Shown: positions 37,006 through 48,453, counted from the stretch's first letter. The stretch is 64,000 nucleotides of DNA from Nitrosomonas sp. (GCA_016710135.1 JADJLM010000002.1:372001-436000); one strand, 5' to 3'. Translations and numbers: made by a program. The notes: a model not told the origin generated them from the sequence alone.

Positions 37006-38581
37006 ATGAATACAATGATTTTACCTGAGGCGTCGAGAACTGTATCTTTAAAAGAATTAAAAGAATCGATTTATATCGTATTGATGGTTATCGTCGCCAT
37101 ATTCTTTATCTTTTATGAAGTCACTGAATCAATGGTATCAACCTGGATTCGATCTGAGACTTATGCACACGGTTTCTTAATTTTTCCATTTAGCCTGTAT
37201 ATGATCTGGAACAAGCGAGCAACACTCTCCGGTCTAGCTCATTATCCAGAGTTTAAATGGTTAATTGTTCTTGGTATCTTAGGGTTCGGGTGGTTGCTTG
37301 CTTCTCTTGCTAGCGTTCTTGTTGTTAAGCAACTTGCTTTAATTTTCATGATACCCGTAGCGATCTGTGCGATCATGGGCTTCAGATTTACATGGGCTAT
37401 TGCATTTCCACTTGCCTATCTTTTCTTTGCTGTTCCTGTTGGTGAATCGTTAATACCCCCACTAATCGATTTTACTGCTAATTTTACAGTTAGCGCGCTA
37501 CAACTAACCGGGGTACCTGTTTATCGAGAGGGTAATTTTTTTAGTATTCCAAGTGGGAATTGGTCTGTAGTAGAAGCTTGTAGTGGGTTACGTTATCTCA
37601 TTGCATCAGTTACTTTGGGAACACTCTATGCCTACTTGACCTATCTTAGCTGGGTAAAACGATTAATTTTTATTATCTTTTCCGCTATTGTACCCATCAT
37701 AGCCAATGGACTCCGAGCCTACTTGATTGTGATGACAGGACACTTGAGTGACATGACGTTAGCTGTAGGAGTTGATCATCTTATATATGGCTGGGTCTTT
37801 TGGTTTCGTGATGTTATTGCTGTTCTGGATGGGTTCATTTTGGCGGGAAGATGGGCCGGATGCACAGTACAAAAATCAGGAATCGATAACTGTGAATTCA
37901 TTGGAGGCCAGCGCTTCACTAAAGTTAAAGTTGCTTGTAGCTTGTTTAGTCATCGCTTCACTAATAATTTGGCCTATTTATGGCAGGTATTTAGACGATC
38001 AGAAACAAGAAAAAGAAGCTGTTGATATTCGGCTCGTAGATCGACTAGGAAGATGGGTTCCGATTTCGCAGCCAATATCAAATTGGACTCCAATCTATGT
38101 TGGTCAACCAAGTAAGCATTATTACCATTTTAATTATAATAATCAGTTAGTTAGTGTGTATATCACATATTATCGTAATCAGAATGAAGATTCGGAACTT
38201 ATTAATTACGCTAATCTACTGGTGGAAGAAATGGACCCAGTTTGGCGACAAATTGAAAAATCAAAATATACGCTATCAGTTAGTTCTAAAAAATTAGAAA
38301 TAAGCCAACATCAACTGACTTCCCATCAATCTAAACTGTTAATTTGGAGATGGTACTGGTTGATTAATGAGCAAACAGCAAACCCTTATGTTGCTAAGGC
38401 TAATCTCGCTTTTAATAGAATATTAGGTTATGGCGATGACGGGGCTGAAATTATTTTAGCTGCCCCTTATGTTAATCGACCTGAAGAGGCAGCGATAGTA
38501 TTGCAAAATTTTACGAATGATATGATGCCAGCGATCATCGAATCACTTCAATTAGCACGAGCTAACGATAGTAGATACTAA
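37006..38581 (+). CDS. xrtA: Exosortase A fused to an EpsI domain, one frameshift
   Basis: About 525 residues when repaired. The N-terminal 300 form the eight-helix exosortase, the predicted transpeptidase that cleaves PEP-CTERM tails: active-site Cys in VVEACSGLRYL, Arg in ANGLRAY and His in GVDHLIYGW. The C-terminal 220 residues are an EpsI-type periplasmic domain (GRWVPISQPISNWTPIYVG, VYITYYRNQ, RWYWLINEQ). The frame breaks at TTTT 37798-37801 in the last helix; adding two T gives YGWVFFGFVMLLLFWMGSFW. Exosortase A with a fused EpsI domain is a known arrangement. Confidence 0.9.
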
Positions 38582-38599
38582 CACATCTTTCTAATCAAT

Positions 38600-39751
38600 A
38601 TGATGACTCAGTCTATATCTCCCCCGCTTATTGCGCATGTTATTTATCATTTAGGTGTAGGTGGGCTGGAAAATGGTTTGGTTAATCTCATTAATCACCT
38701 TCCTCAAGATCGTTACCGACATGTCATCATTTGCCTCAAGGGCTATACTGATTTTTCTAAACGAATTAAAAGAAGCGATGTGGAAGTTTTTGATCTTAAC
38801 AAGCCAGATGGGTTAAATTTTTCCTGGTATGTTAGCTTATATCGTTTACTGAGGCAGTTGAAACCCGATATCGTACACACACGTAATTTTTCTACATTGG
38901 AAGGGCAGATCGTTGCGGCCTTGGCAAGAATCAATGCACGTGTTCATGGAGAACATGGCAGAGATATCTTAGATCTTGAAGGAAAGAATCGTAAATATAA
39001 TTTACTACGACAATCTATTCGTCCTTTAATTCATCGTTTTATTACTGTCAGTAAAGATTTGGAAAGATGGCTTATCAATACGATAAAAGTCGAGCCAGCT
39101 CATATCAAGCAAATTTATAACGGTGTTGATAACATACGATTCAGCCCTAGATCCAAGTCAAATTTAATTGCAATACCCAGTAATTTCATTACCGAGAATG
39201 CATTTGTCATTGGCAGTGTAGGGAGAATGGCTAAAGTAAAGGATTATCTTAGCCTGACTCAGGCTTTCTTACTACTAGTAGAACAAATTCCTCAAGCAAA
39301 AGATCATCTAAGACTTTTAATCGTCGGAGATGGCGAATCACGGAAAGAATGTATAGCGATGTTGCGTCAGGTAGATTTAGAAAATCTGGCCTGGTTACCA
39401 GGAGAACGTTCTGATGTATCAGAGCTAATGCAATTATTTGACGTTTTTGTTTTGCCATCGCTTGCCGAGGGGATTTCAAATACAATTTTAGAAGCAATGT
39501 CATGTGGATTGCCCGTTATAGCTACAAGTGTTGGTGGCAATGTGGAGCTTGTAATCAATTCACAAACTGGAAAATTAGTACCATCGGGTAACCCAGAAGC
39601 GCTTGCTACAGCGATATTGGAATATTATAACCATCGGGAAATGCTCATAAAGCATGGTCAGGCGGCTCGTCAATTAATCGAAACTAATTTCAGTATAGAT
39701 ACTATGGTTGCAGGCTATCTTGATGTTTACGATGAAATTATCAGTCGATAA
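38600..39751 (+). CDS. XrtA-associated glycosyltransferase 2 (TIGR03088-like)
   Basis: 383 residues, GT4 family. IYHLGVGGLENGLVNLINHL at the start, IYNGVDNIRF in the middle, VIGSVGRMAKVKDYL and FVLPSLAEGISNTILEAMSC (E-x7-E) in the donor-binding domain. Follows exosortase by 18 bases and precedes the amidotransferase. Frame intact. Confidence 0.92.
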   Translation: MMTQSISPPLIAHVIYHLGVGGLENGLVNLINHLPQDRYRHVIICLKGYTDFSKRIKRSDVEVFDLNKPDGLNFSWYVSLYRLLRQLKPDIVHTRNFSTLEGQIVAALARINARVHGEHGRDILDLEGKNRKYNLLRQSIRPLIHRFITVSKDLERWLINTIKVEPAHIKQIYNGVDNIRFSPRSKSNLIAIPSNFITENAFVIGSVGRMAKVKDYLSLTQAFLLLVEQIPQAKDHLRLLIVGDGESRKECIAMLRQVDLENLAWLPGERSDVSELMQLFDVFVLPSLAEGISNTILEAMSCGLPVIATSVGGNVELVINSQTGKLVPSGNPEALATAILEYYNHREMLIKHGQAARQLIETNFSIDTMVAGYLDVYDEIISR

Positions 39752-39812
39752 TTAGCATCTATCAATTAACAAAATTGGAAAAATTATAAATTAATCGGGA
39801 GAGATTGCTCGT

Positions 39813-41710
39813 ATGTGCGGAATTGTAGGTATTTTGACACGCAAGGTAAACGCGAAATCGACCGCCAGATAATTAATGAGCTGAATCAAACGCAAACTCA
39901 TCGTGGTCCAGACGAGGGGGAACTCTATTTAGAGCCCGGTGTCGGATTTGGCCACCGGCGTTTATCGATAATGGATGTATCAAGTGGTCAACAACCCCTA
40001 TTCAATGAGGATGGGAGTGTTGTCGTGATTTTTAATGGGGAAATTTATAACTATCAGGAGTTAGCAAAAGAGCTAGAAGCCCGTGGTCACCAATTTCGTA
40101 CTCATTGCGATACCGAAGTGATCGTCCATGGGTGGGAAGAGTGGGGTGAGCAGTGTGTGGATAGATTTCGTGGTATGTTTGCTTTTGGTGTATGGGATCG
40201 CAATCAAGATACCTTATTTATTGCTCGAGATCGATTGGGGATTAAGCCACTATATTACGCATTATTAACAAATGGATTATTCATTTTCTCATCAGAACTC
40301 AAAGCGATTCATGCTCATCCAGAATTTGTTAAAGAATTCGATCATCTTGCGATTGAAGAATACTTTGCCTATGGTTATGTTCCAGAACCTAGAACCATAT
40401 ATAAATATGCTCAAAAGCTCTCTCCTGGCTATTCGATAAAATTAACACAACACAATCGGCAGATACAACCCCGTCAATACTGGGATGTACCGTTTGCATC
40501 TCTTTCTGATGTGAGTGAACAGGTAATTGAACAGGAACTAATTACTCGTTTCCGAGAGGCAGTGGATATTCATTTGATGAGTGAAGTTCCACTAGGCGCG
40601 TTTTTGTCTGGAGGTGTCGATTCCAGTGCAGTTGTTGCAATGATGAGCGGTTTGATGAAGGAGCCGGTTAATACATGTTCGATTTCATTTGCTAATCCTA
40701 GCTTTGATGAATCTAAATATGCTCGAGAAGTAGCCCATCGCTACCATACAAAGCACTATGTAGATCAAGTTGAGCAGGATGATTTTGATTTAATTGATAA
40801 ACTTGCTTTCCTATATGATGAACCGTTTGCTGACAGTTCGGCGATACCAACCTATCGCGTGTGCGAGCTTGCAAGAAAGCGAGTAACAGTTGCTTTATCA
40901 GGAGATGGCGGTGATGAAAATTTTGCGGGCTACCGTCGCTACCGCTGGCACATGTATGAAGAACAATTGAGATCGAGACTACCAATCGGATTACGAAAAC
41001 CATTATTTGGCTTACTAGGAAGACTTTATCCTAAAGCAGATTGGGCTCCAAAGTTTCTTCGTGCCAGGGCAACCTTTGAGGCACTCGCACGTGATTCAAT
41101 CGAGGGTTATTTCCATAGTGTTTCGATTATGGACGATAACATGCGTGATCAACTCTTTAGTCGCGATTTGAAAAAGAGTTTAAATGGCTATCATGCCGCT
41201 GAAATTTTACGTCATCATGCTGATAAGAGCCCAACACAAGATCCGCTATCTCTTATTCAATATTTGGATATGAAGACTTATCTTGTAGGGGATATCTTAA
41301 CCAAGGTTGACCGAGCCAGTATGGCGCATTCATTAGAAGTGAGAGTGCCCTTATTGGACCATAAATTGGTTGAATGGATATCGGGATTACCTGCTTCGAT
41401 GAAATTATCGAATAATCAAGGAAAATATATTTTCAAGAAAGCACTTGAACCCTATCTTCCAAACGATGTGCTTTATCGCAACAAAATGGGTTTCTCTGTT
41501 CCCTTGGCAGAGTGGTTTAGAAAAAGCTTACGTAATCGAGTGAGAGAATCATTACTGGGTAAAACATTGGCCGAAACTGAGCTGTTTAATATGGATTTTA
41601 TTGAGAAAATGATTGATCAGCATCAATCAGGAAGAAGGGACTATAGCGCTCCGTTATGGACATTATTGATGTTTGAATCCTTTTTGCGGAGTGTTCACAA
41701 CAAAGCATAA
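39813..41710 (+). CDS. XrtA-associated asparagine synthase-like amidotransferase (TIGR03108-like), one frameshift
   Basis: About 632 residues when repaired. The true start is the ATG at 39813 giving MCGIVGIF with nucleophile Cys2; TTTT at 39832-39835 should be five T. Glutaminase domain to about residue 210 (HRGPDEGELYLEPGVGFGHR), then the ATP-pyrophosphatase synthetase domain with SGGVDSS and LSGDGGDENFAGYRRY. It likely amidates a sugar acid or protein in polysaccharide synthesis. Last gene of the XrtA locus. Confidence 0.92.
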
Positions 41711-41746
41711 ATGTAATTCGGACTTGGCTGAGGATGCTCTAGATTA

Positions 41747-43000
41747 TTATTTAAGCACTACTCGCTGAATAAGCTCCGTCAGGGGGACTGGACGTCCAAC
41801 AAAATATCCTTGAATCACATCACAGCCTAACTGCTTAAGTCGTTCATAAGTCTGATCATCTTCTACCCCTTCAGCGACAACGATTAAATTGAGTTGGTGA
41901 CCCAAGCTAATCATCGAATCTACAATTCGCTCATGAGTCGGTGATGTTAGCATGTCTTTTACAAACATCATGTCAATTTTGATTTCATCAAGGGGTAAAT
42001 TTAATAAGCGCGCCGTTGAGGAAAAACCAGTACCAAAATCATCCATGGCTAATTTTAATCCTAGCGCTTTTAGTTCATGCAAACTTTCAAGTGAACCCGG
42101 CTTGTCTTCCATGATAGCTGATTCAGTTAACTCAATCATGATTTTATCTGGCGGGACTTTCCATATTTCGATCCCTTGCATAACAAGATCGGGTAATTCA
42201 GGATCAAGCAGATTGTCAGCAGAGAAATTAATAGAGACACCCGCATCAAGCCCTGCATTTCTGTAGGAGGCACAATGCCTCAGCGCGGTATTAAGAACCC
42301 AAAGCGTAAGCTTACCCATCAGTTCTGTTCCCTCAGCGAGTTTAATAAACTGATCAGGTTGAATTAACCCTCTTTGCGGATGGTTCCAACGAATAAGCGC
42401 TTCAGTTGATATAATTTTTTCAGTCACCACATCAATTTGTGGCTGATAGTATAAAATAAGTTCTCCTTCTTCGATGGCATGTCCAAGATCTGACCAAAGA
42501 TCAATGCCAAGAAGAATCGTATCTTCTTCTTCTTTTTCATAAACCTTGATAAGGTTATGCTCAAATTTGGCTTGCTGCAATGCCGACCCCGCATTGCCAA
42601 GGAGTAGGTTTAATTCATTATTGCATAAATCGTTGAATGCGATACCTATGCGTGTAAATAGCACAATGAGGCGCGCACCTAATGGAAAACGTTGCTGAAA
42701 AATTCGCCAAATTTTGTGCAGCTAATAGAGCATGACTTTCTGAGGAAGCTGAGTTAGTAAGCAGCAAATTTGGTGGCGACCAGTTATTCCAACAATATCA
42801 TTGGAATGTAGCGCATTACTGATGAGATCGAACGCTTGTTGTAAGATATTATCAATCGGAAAAAAACCGACTGCACTTTCGAGAGCAGGTAATTTTTCGA
42901 AATCAATCACTAGTAAGGCTTTTCTTTGGCTGATATGAGCTGGATCATGCAATACTTTAAATGTTTTGCTTAGAAAATCTCGGTAAGTTATGGCAATCAT
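41747..43000 (-). CDS. Degenerate GGDEF plus EAL c-di-GMP phosphodiesterase, interrupted by an in-frame TAG
   Basis: N-terminal part (from 43000) is a GGDEF-like fold (LLVIDFEKLPALESAVGFF, DNILQQAFDLISNAL) whose signature reads GRHQI, so no cyclase activity is expected. After an in-frame TAG at 42722-42724 the same frame continues (HKIWRIFQQRFPLGARL, VLFTRIGIAF) into a full EAL domain: EALIRW, INFSADNL, ELTES, DDFGTGFSS, IKID, AEGVED. All metal and substrate residues are kept. The stop may be a real nonsense change or an error; an internal start could make the EAL part alone. Confidence 0.8.
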
Positions 43001-43036
43001 GAGGAAAATAAATAGGTGTATTTATCGACTCATTTA

Positions 43037-44266
43037 CTATAGATAATATTGGCTAACATCAATATTAAAGGCGCCTAGTGGTAAATCTCTTACGATTTCA
43101 TAGGGAGCCCCGCTTGGTCCAGGCTTAGTTGATTTTAAGTCAAGTTCAAATGGCTTCTCATAGGGTTGTTTCTTCGCATCCAATATAACCATCACTTTTG
43201 GATGAAATCGTTGAGAACGATTATGCGTTAGAATGATCGCAACTTCGCGAGAATTGAGCTCAACGAGTGAACCGACAGGAAACATTCCAATACAATGGGA
43301 GAACTGTTCTACGAGTGTAGAGTTAAGTCCGCTGCGAGCGCTATTTTTAAGTTCAATGATGATCTGGAAAGGTTTCAACCCTTTAATACCTGATCGGGCA
43401 GCGGTGAGATCCTCATAACTATCTACAATCGCAGCCATACGTGCAAAATTATGGAGTTGATTAGCAGTTAGTCGTCTTGGATAACCATCGCCATTTTCAC
43501 GTTCGTGGTGCTGTGAAACTATTTTTGTGACTGCTTCAGAAATATTAGGTGTTTTAGCCAGAATAGCCTCGCCGTTTTCAACATGCTTCTGCATAATTTC
43601 TTGTTCTGCTGCAGCGAGGGAAGTATTTTTCTTAAGAATTTCTGGAGGTAGATGAAGTTTACCAATATCCATGAGTAAGCCTCCCAGGCCAAGCTCAGAT
43701 AGTTCTTCTCGTGGGAGGCCGAGATGACGACCAAAGGCAAGTAGCAGTACAGAAACTTTAAGGGCGTTATCATACAATGCTTGTTTTGAACGTTTAAGGC
43801 GCGAGAGTAGGAGTAACGCATCTGCATTTCGTAAAACGCTTTCTCGCAGCGATTCAACAGCGATCTGAGCAGCGAAAATATCTAGTTGCGTGTTGTGTTC
43901 GATACATTCAAAAATTTCTTCGATGAGCGTAATCGTTGTATCGTATGCCTTTTGTGCAGCTGGCAATTCTTTTTCGGCGGTACAGCGATCAGAGTAGGTT
44001 TCTTTACCATGAAAGGGAGTAGCAGTTATTATTTGACTGCTATTTTTGTTAGCTCCTCGGGCTGAATAATTTGTAATAGCTTTAGGGTCACTTTTATCGA
44101 TATCAACGAAAACGTAGTTACAATAGCGAGCTAACTCAGTAATGTCTTCGACAGATTTGATCAAGATACCTTGAATGAGATAAGGCGTCTCAAGCCAGGG
44201 CCTATCGAGGGCACTAACAAACATACCTAATTTTAATTGATTGACAGCTATCTCTATTCTCTTCAT
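43037..44266 (-). CDS. DUF3391 plus HD-GYP-like protein with altered HD motif
   Basis: 409 residues. N-terminal DUF3391 (VNQLKLGMFVSALDRPWLETP) then an HD-GYP domain. The HHE (about 253-255) and GYP (261-263) motifs are present, but the HD pair reads MD (residues 199-200, LLMDIGKLHLP), so one metal ligand is missing. HD-GYP enzymes hydrolyse c-di-GMP; this one may bind it without cutting it. Frame intact. It may be cotranscribed with the EAL gene that follows 36 bases later. Confidence 0.85.
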   Translation of the reverse strand: MKRIEIAVNQLKLGMFVSALDRPWLETPYLIQGILIKSVEDITELARYCNYVFVDIDKSDPKAITNYSARGANKNSSQIITATPFHGKETYSDRCTAEKELPAAQKAYDTTITLIEEIFECIEHNTQLDIFAAQIAVESLRESVLRNADALLLLSRLKRSKQALYDNALKVSVLLLAFGRHLGLPREELSELGLGGLLMDIGKLHLPPEILKKNTSLAAAEQEIMQKHVENGEAILAKTPNISEAVTKIVSQHHERENGDGYPRRLTANQLHNFARMAAIVDSYEDLTAARSGIKGLKPFQIIIELKNSARSGLNSTLVEQFSHCIGMFPVGSLVELNSREVAIILTHNRSQRFHPKVMVILDAKKQPYEKPFELDLKSTKPGPSGAPYEIVRDLPLGAFNIDVSQYYL

Positions 44267-44425
44267 CAGAACAATTCTAGAGGGTTCTAACTTGGTCGAG
44301 TCTTGGAAAAGAGATATTTTTTTATGTGATTTATGCCTTCCAAGTAAGGCGATTGAGTTAGAAAAAAGGATTTATGAAGTTTAGCTGGTAGTTAAATTAA
44401 GTTAGTGTTCCAAAGCGCTATTATT

Positions 44426-45985
44426 TTATTCCCATTCAATTGTAGCAGGGGGTTTGCCGGAGATATCGTAAACGACTCGATTAATGCCACGAACTTCATT
44501 GATGATTCGATTTGAGATTTTACTAAGCAATGTGTAAGGGAGCTCGGCCCAATGAGCTGTCATGAAATCTTGTGTATGCACAGCACGAAGTGCGATTACA
44601 TATTCGTAGCTACGACCATCGCCCATGACGCCGACAGATTTAACGGGTAAAAAAACAGCGAAAGCTTGAGATGTCCTTTCATACCACCCTGAAATTCTAA
44701 GTTCTTCAATAAAGATTGCATCAGCGCGCCTTAGCAATTCTGCAAATTCGTGTTTCACTTCGCCAAGGATTCTAACGCCCATCCCAGGGCCTGGAAAAGG
44801 GTGGCGATAGACCATATCATGAGGAAGCCCTAAGGCGATACCTAACTCACGTACTTCGTCTTTAAATAGCTCGCGTAAAGGTTCGAGCAATTTTAAATGA
44901 AGCGTTTCAGGTAACCCGCCAACATTATGGTGGGATTTAATGGTGTGTGCTTTTTTTGTTTTGCTATCAGCGGATTCAATGACATCAGGGTAGATGGTAC
45001 CTTGCGCTAACCACTTTGCGTCAACCAGTTTTTCAGCTTCACGTTGGAAAATTTCAACAAATTCTTTCCCAATAATTTTACGTTTTTGTTCTGGGTCAGT
45101 AATGCCATGAAGTTTTGAAAGAAATTGTTGGCTTGCATCGATATGCACTACTTTGGCGTGGAGGTGCTTAGAGAAAACGTCCATTACTTGCTCTGCTTCA
45201 TTTAAACGGAGTAGCCCATTATCAACAAAAACACAGGTCAGTTGATCACCAATGGCCCGATGAATGAGCGCAGCAGCAACAGCAGAGTCTACCCCGCCGG
45301 ATAAACCGAGTATAACTTTCTCGTTTCCTACTTTGATGTGTATGCGACTAACCGATTCTTCGATATAGTCTGGCATGTTCCAATCATAGCCAGCTGCACA
45401 GATATCATGTGTAAAATGCTCAATTATGGCCTTTCCTTGGAGGGTATGCGTTACTTCCGGATGAAATTGTAAGCCATAAAATCTTCTCTTTTCATCCGCC
45501 ATTGCTGCAATGGGTGTGGCAGGATTGTCAGCAATAATTCTAAAGTTTGCAGGTAAGTGAGTGACGCTGTCCCCATGACTCATCCAAACATCAAGTAGTG
45601 TTTCTCCGCTTGAGCTAATTCGATCATGTAATCCCGCAAAAAGTGGGCAATCTTGAATAGTAAGTTCTGCGTAACCAAATTCACGTTTTGCAGCTGATTC
45701 AACAGCACCACCGAGTTGTGCTGCCATGACTTGCATTCCATAACAGATACCGAGTACGGGAACGTCAAGCTCAAATACGATTTGAGGAGCACGGGGAGCG
45801 TCTTCGATAAAAACGGATGCAGGTCCCCCGGATAGAATAATACCAATAGGGGAGAACGCTTTAATAAAATCAGCGCTTACATCATAAGGATGTAATTCAC
45901 AATACACGTTGGTTTCCCGGATACGGCGAGCAATCAACTGGGTGTACTGAGACCCAAAATCCAAGATAAGGATTTTATGGTGCAT
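44426..45985 (-). CDS. guaA: GMP synthase (glutamine-hydrolysing)
   Basis: 519 residues. Class I glutamine amidotransferase with nucleophile Cys81 in GICYGMQ, then the ATP-pyrophosphatase with LGLSGGVDSAVAAAL, and the C-terminal dimer domain ending IEWE. Makes GMP from XMP. Starts 14 bases after guaB stops, so guaB-guaA is an operon. Frame intact. Confidence 0.97.
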   Translation of the reverse strand: MHHKILILDFGSQYTQLIARRIRETNVYCELHPYDVSADFIKAFSPIGIILSGGPASVFIEDAPRAPQIVFELDVPVLGICYGMQVMAAQLGGAVESAAKREFGYAELTIQDCPLFAGLHDRISSSGETLLDVWMSHGDSVTHLPANFRIIADNPATPIAAMADEKRRFYGLQFHPEVTHTLQGKAIIEHFTHDICAAGYDWNMPDYIEESVSRIHIKVGNEKVILGLSGGVDSAVAAALIHRAIGDQLTCVFVDNGLLRLNEAEQVMDVFSKHLHAKVVHIDASQQFLSKLHGITDPEQKRKIIGKEFVEIFQREAEKLVDAKWLAQGTIYPDVIESADSKTKKAHTIKSHHNVGGLPETLHLKLLEPLRELFKDEVRELGIALGLPHDMVYRHPFPGPGMGVRILGEVKHEFAELLRRADAIFIEELRISGWYERTSQAFAVFLPVKSVGVMGDGRSYEYVIALRAVHTQDFMTAHWAELPYTLLSKISNRIINEVRGINRVVYDISGKPPATIEWE

Positions 45986-45999
45986 AGATGACTTTCTTA

Positions 46000-47462
46000 T
46001 TATTCGACGTGATAATTAGGAGCTTCTTTGGTAATTTGTACATCGTGCACATGCGATTCACGAATTCCTGCCGAAGTAATTTCGATAAATTCAGCTTTAG
46101 CATGAACTTCATTGATGGTTTTACAACCGAGGTAACCCATGCTTGAGCGAACACCACCGACAAGTTGATGGATAACGGCCACAATTGATCCTTTATAAGG
46201 GACCCTTCCTTCAACGCCTTCTGGAACCAATTTGTTTGCTTCAGTTTGCTTGTGATCTTGAAAATAACGATCACTTGATCCTTGTTGCATGGCCGAAAGT
46301 GACCCCATGCCTCGATAGCTTTTATAAGATCGGCCTTGATATAACTCGATTTCTCCAGGAGATTCTTCAGTGCCAGCAAAAAGACCGCCAAGCATGACAG
46401 CGCTTGCGCCTGCAGCAATGGCTTTGGCAATATCCCCTGAGTAACGAATGCCACCATCAGCAATTGCAGGTACGCCGGTACCAATGAGTGCGTTAGCAAC
46501 ATTGTCAATCGCTGTGATTTGTGGGACACCTACACCGGCAACAATACGGGTAGTACAAATTGATCCAGGTCCAATGCCTACTTTGACGGCATCAGCGCCA
46601 TGATCAATTAATGCTTTTGCTGCTGTTGCGGTAGCGACGTTACCTCCAATCACTTGGGTAGATGGAAATTGTTTTTTAACCCAGCGTATCTGATCGAGCA
46701 CACTTTGAGAATGGCCATGGGCCGTATCGACGATCAATACGTCGACACCGGCTTCGATTAAGGCTTCAGCTCTTTCTTTACTGCCTTCCCCAACGCCTAC
46801 TGCAGCACCGACACGCAAACGTTCTTGATTATCTTTGCTGGCATCGGGGTGTTCAGTTGTTTTGGTAATGTCTTTTACCGTAATCAGGCCTTTTAATTCA
46901 TATTGATCATTGATGATCAATACTCTTTCTAAACGATATTTATGAAGAAGTGCAAGCGCTTCTTCTCTTGAAGATCCTTCTTTACCGTAACAAGGCGTTT
47001 CTTGGGTGTCATGATATTTTTGATCGGTTGATCTAAATTCGTTTCAAAACGAAGATCGCGATTTGTAACAATGCCAACCACTTTAGAATTTTCTACGACA
47101 GGAAGTCCGGAAATTTTATGCTGCTGGATTAATTCAAGCACGCCACGCACAGTCATGCTCGGTGGAATCGTAATCGGTTCAGAGACAATCCCACTTTCAA
47201 AGCGTTTTACTTTTGCAACATGCGCCGCTTGTACATTGATGGGCATATTTTTATGGATGATGCCAATACCGCCTTCTTGCGCAATGGCAATGGCGAGTCT
47301 GGCTTCTGTCACAGTATCCATGGCAGCTGAAACAAGCGGCAGCTTGAGTTTTATGGTGCGTGTAAGCTGTGTCGTTAGATTGACGTCGCGTGGCAGTATG
47401 ACAGAATGTGCTGGAACTAATAATACATCATCAAAGGTTAGAGCTTTTTGAATCAGTCGCAT
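46000..47462 (-). CDS. guaB: IMP dehydrogenase (one frameshift)
   Basis: About 487 residues when repaired. TIM barrel with MRLIQKALTFDDVLLVPAHS at the start, a CBS pair inserted at about 90-205, the catalytic loop GIGPGSICTTRIVAG, and DGGIRYSGDIAKAIAAGA. Converts IMP to XMP. TTT at 46981-46983 should be TTTT: then LVTVKEGSSREEALALLHKY joins both halves inside the CBS region. Loss of guaB would need external guanine, so an error is likely. Confidence 0.94.
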
Positions 47463-47463
47463 G

Positions 47464-47494
47464 ATAATAACGCTTCGTTACAAAGCGTTATTAT
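47464..47494 (-). promoter_or_regulatory. Perfect 12-bp hairpin one base before the guaB start
   Basis: Arms ATAATAACGCTT and AAGCGTTATTAT are exactly complementary around a seven-base loop and end one base before the ATG. No Shine-Dalgarno sequence is visible other than what lies in the stem. In RNA this would hide the ribosome landing site; in DNA it could be an operator at the guaBA promoter. Either would fit purine control, but this is inference. Confidence 0.5.
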
Positions 47495-47773
47495 AACGAA
47501 ATCAGCCTTTTATCGGTAAGGAAAATGAGGGTTGGCAAATTTTGTTTTCCAATGCACACGCCTGCTTAAATCTAAATGAAAAAACGTTCTGATAGGAACG
47601 TTGAATTATAAGTTAAAGATAATTAGCTTTAATGCAAGTGATCTGTCAGAAAAATCATGGGCAGGAAAAGATGGCACTTATTTGTTGTAAGCGCACTGCT
47701 AAGTAAAAATTGACTAAATCATGCCATAATTGGTTACAATTTTTTCGATTGCCCATTTGCTAGTAACAAAATC
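47495..47773. promoter_or_regulatory. Divergent gap between guaB and trxC
   Basis: About 280 bases without a gene. It contains AACGTTC-N6-GAACGTT (47583-47602), a perfect inverted repeat that could bind a dimeric regulator. A TTGACT hexamer near 47710 followed by TACAAT 19 bases later is a weak candidate trxC promoter. Confidence 0.35.
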
Positions 47774-48214
47774 ATGCAGGAATCAATCCATATTGTTTGC
47801 CCTCACTGTGATGCAATTAATCGTATTGTTGAGCATCGCTTGAGCGATAAGCCTAACTGTGGCAAATGTCACAGTCCTTTATTTGAAGAACAACCTCTTG
47901 AATTATCTGCCGCACGATTTCTTAAACATGTCAACCAAAATGATATTCCGCTGCTGGTTGATTTTTGGGCACCTTGGTGTGGACCCTGCAAAATGATGGC
48001 GCCTCACTTTGCACAAGCAGCAGCTCAACTGGAACCACGCATTCGTCTGGTTAAAGTCAATACGGAAATTGAGCAGGTGTTGGGGGCGCAATATGGTATT
48101 CGCAGTATTCCTACGCTCGTTCTTTTTAGCCGAGGTCGGGAAATAGTTCGTCAGTCGGGAGCAATGGGGGCTACTGATATTGTAAGATGGGCGCTAAGCC
48201 ATTGCTCCAGATAA
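47774..48214 (+). CDS. trxC: Thioredoxin 2 (TrxC) with zinc-binding N-terminus
   Basis: 146 residues. An N-terminal zinc site CPHC (9-12) and CGKC (29-32), then a thioredoxin fold with the redox motif WCGPC (68-72) and the cis-proline in RSIPT. Cytosolic disulfide reductase linked to oxidative stress. Frame intact. Confidence 0.96.
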   Translation: MQESIHIVCPHCDAINRIVEHRLSDKPNCGKCHSPLFEEQPLELSAARFLKHVNQNDIPLLVDFWAPWCGPCKMMAPHFAQAAAQLEPRIRLVKVNTEIEQVLGAQYGIRSIPTLVLFSRGREIVRQSGAMGATDIVRWALSHCSR

Positions 48215-48272
48215 AAATATTGCTAACGGATCGGTGTTATGTGGGCGCCTGAATATTTTACGTATTTATCTG

Positions 48273-48453
48273 TCTAACGCCTTGAAAGCCTTAATATTCC
48301 AGCGGAAGCGATCGCTCAACGTATTGAGCAGTTACTTCAGGCTGCTAAGCAATCTCATGTTTGGAATGCACCCAAGCGCGTCATCATGCCGGATCAGCGC
48401 TTGCCTATCAAATAGCGCAACGGCAGCAAATCGGCTTCCCAATCAAACGCTAG
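48273..48453 (+). pseudogene. Fragment of an unidentified gene
   Basis: Between trxC and the sulfotransferase, one frame reads RLESLNIPAEAIAQRIEQLL, QAAKQSHVWNAPKRVIMPD and, after a one-base shift near 48395, GSALAYQIAQRQQIGFPIKR and a stop. Amphipathic helices and the lack of stops over 40 codons suggest the tail of a former gene. No start codon precedes it. I do not recognise the parent family. Confidence 0.4.
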
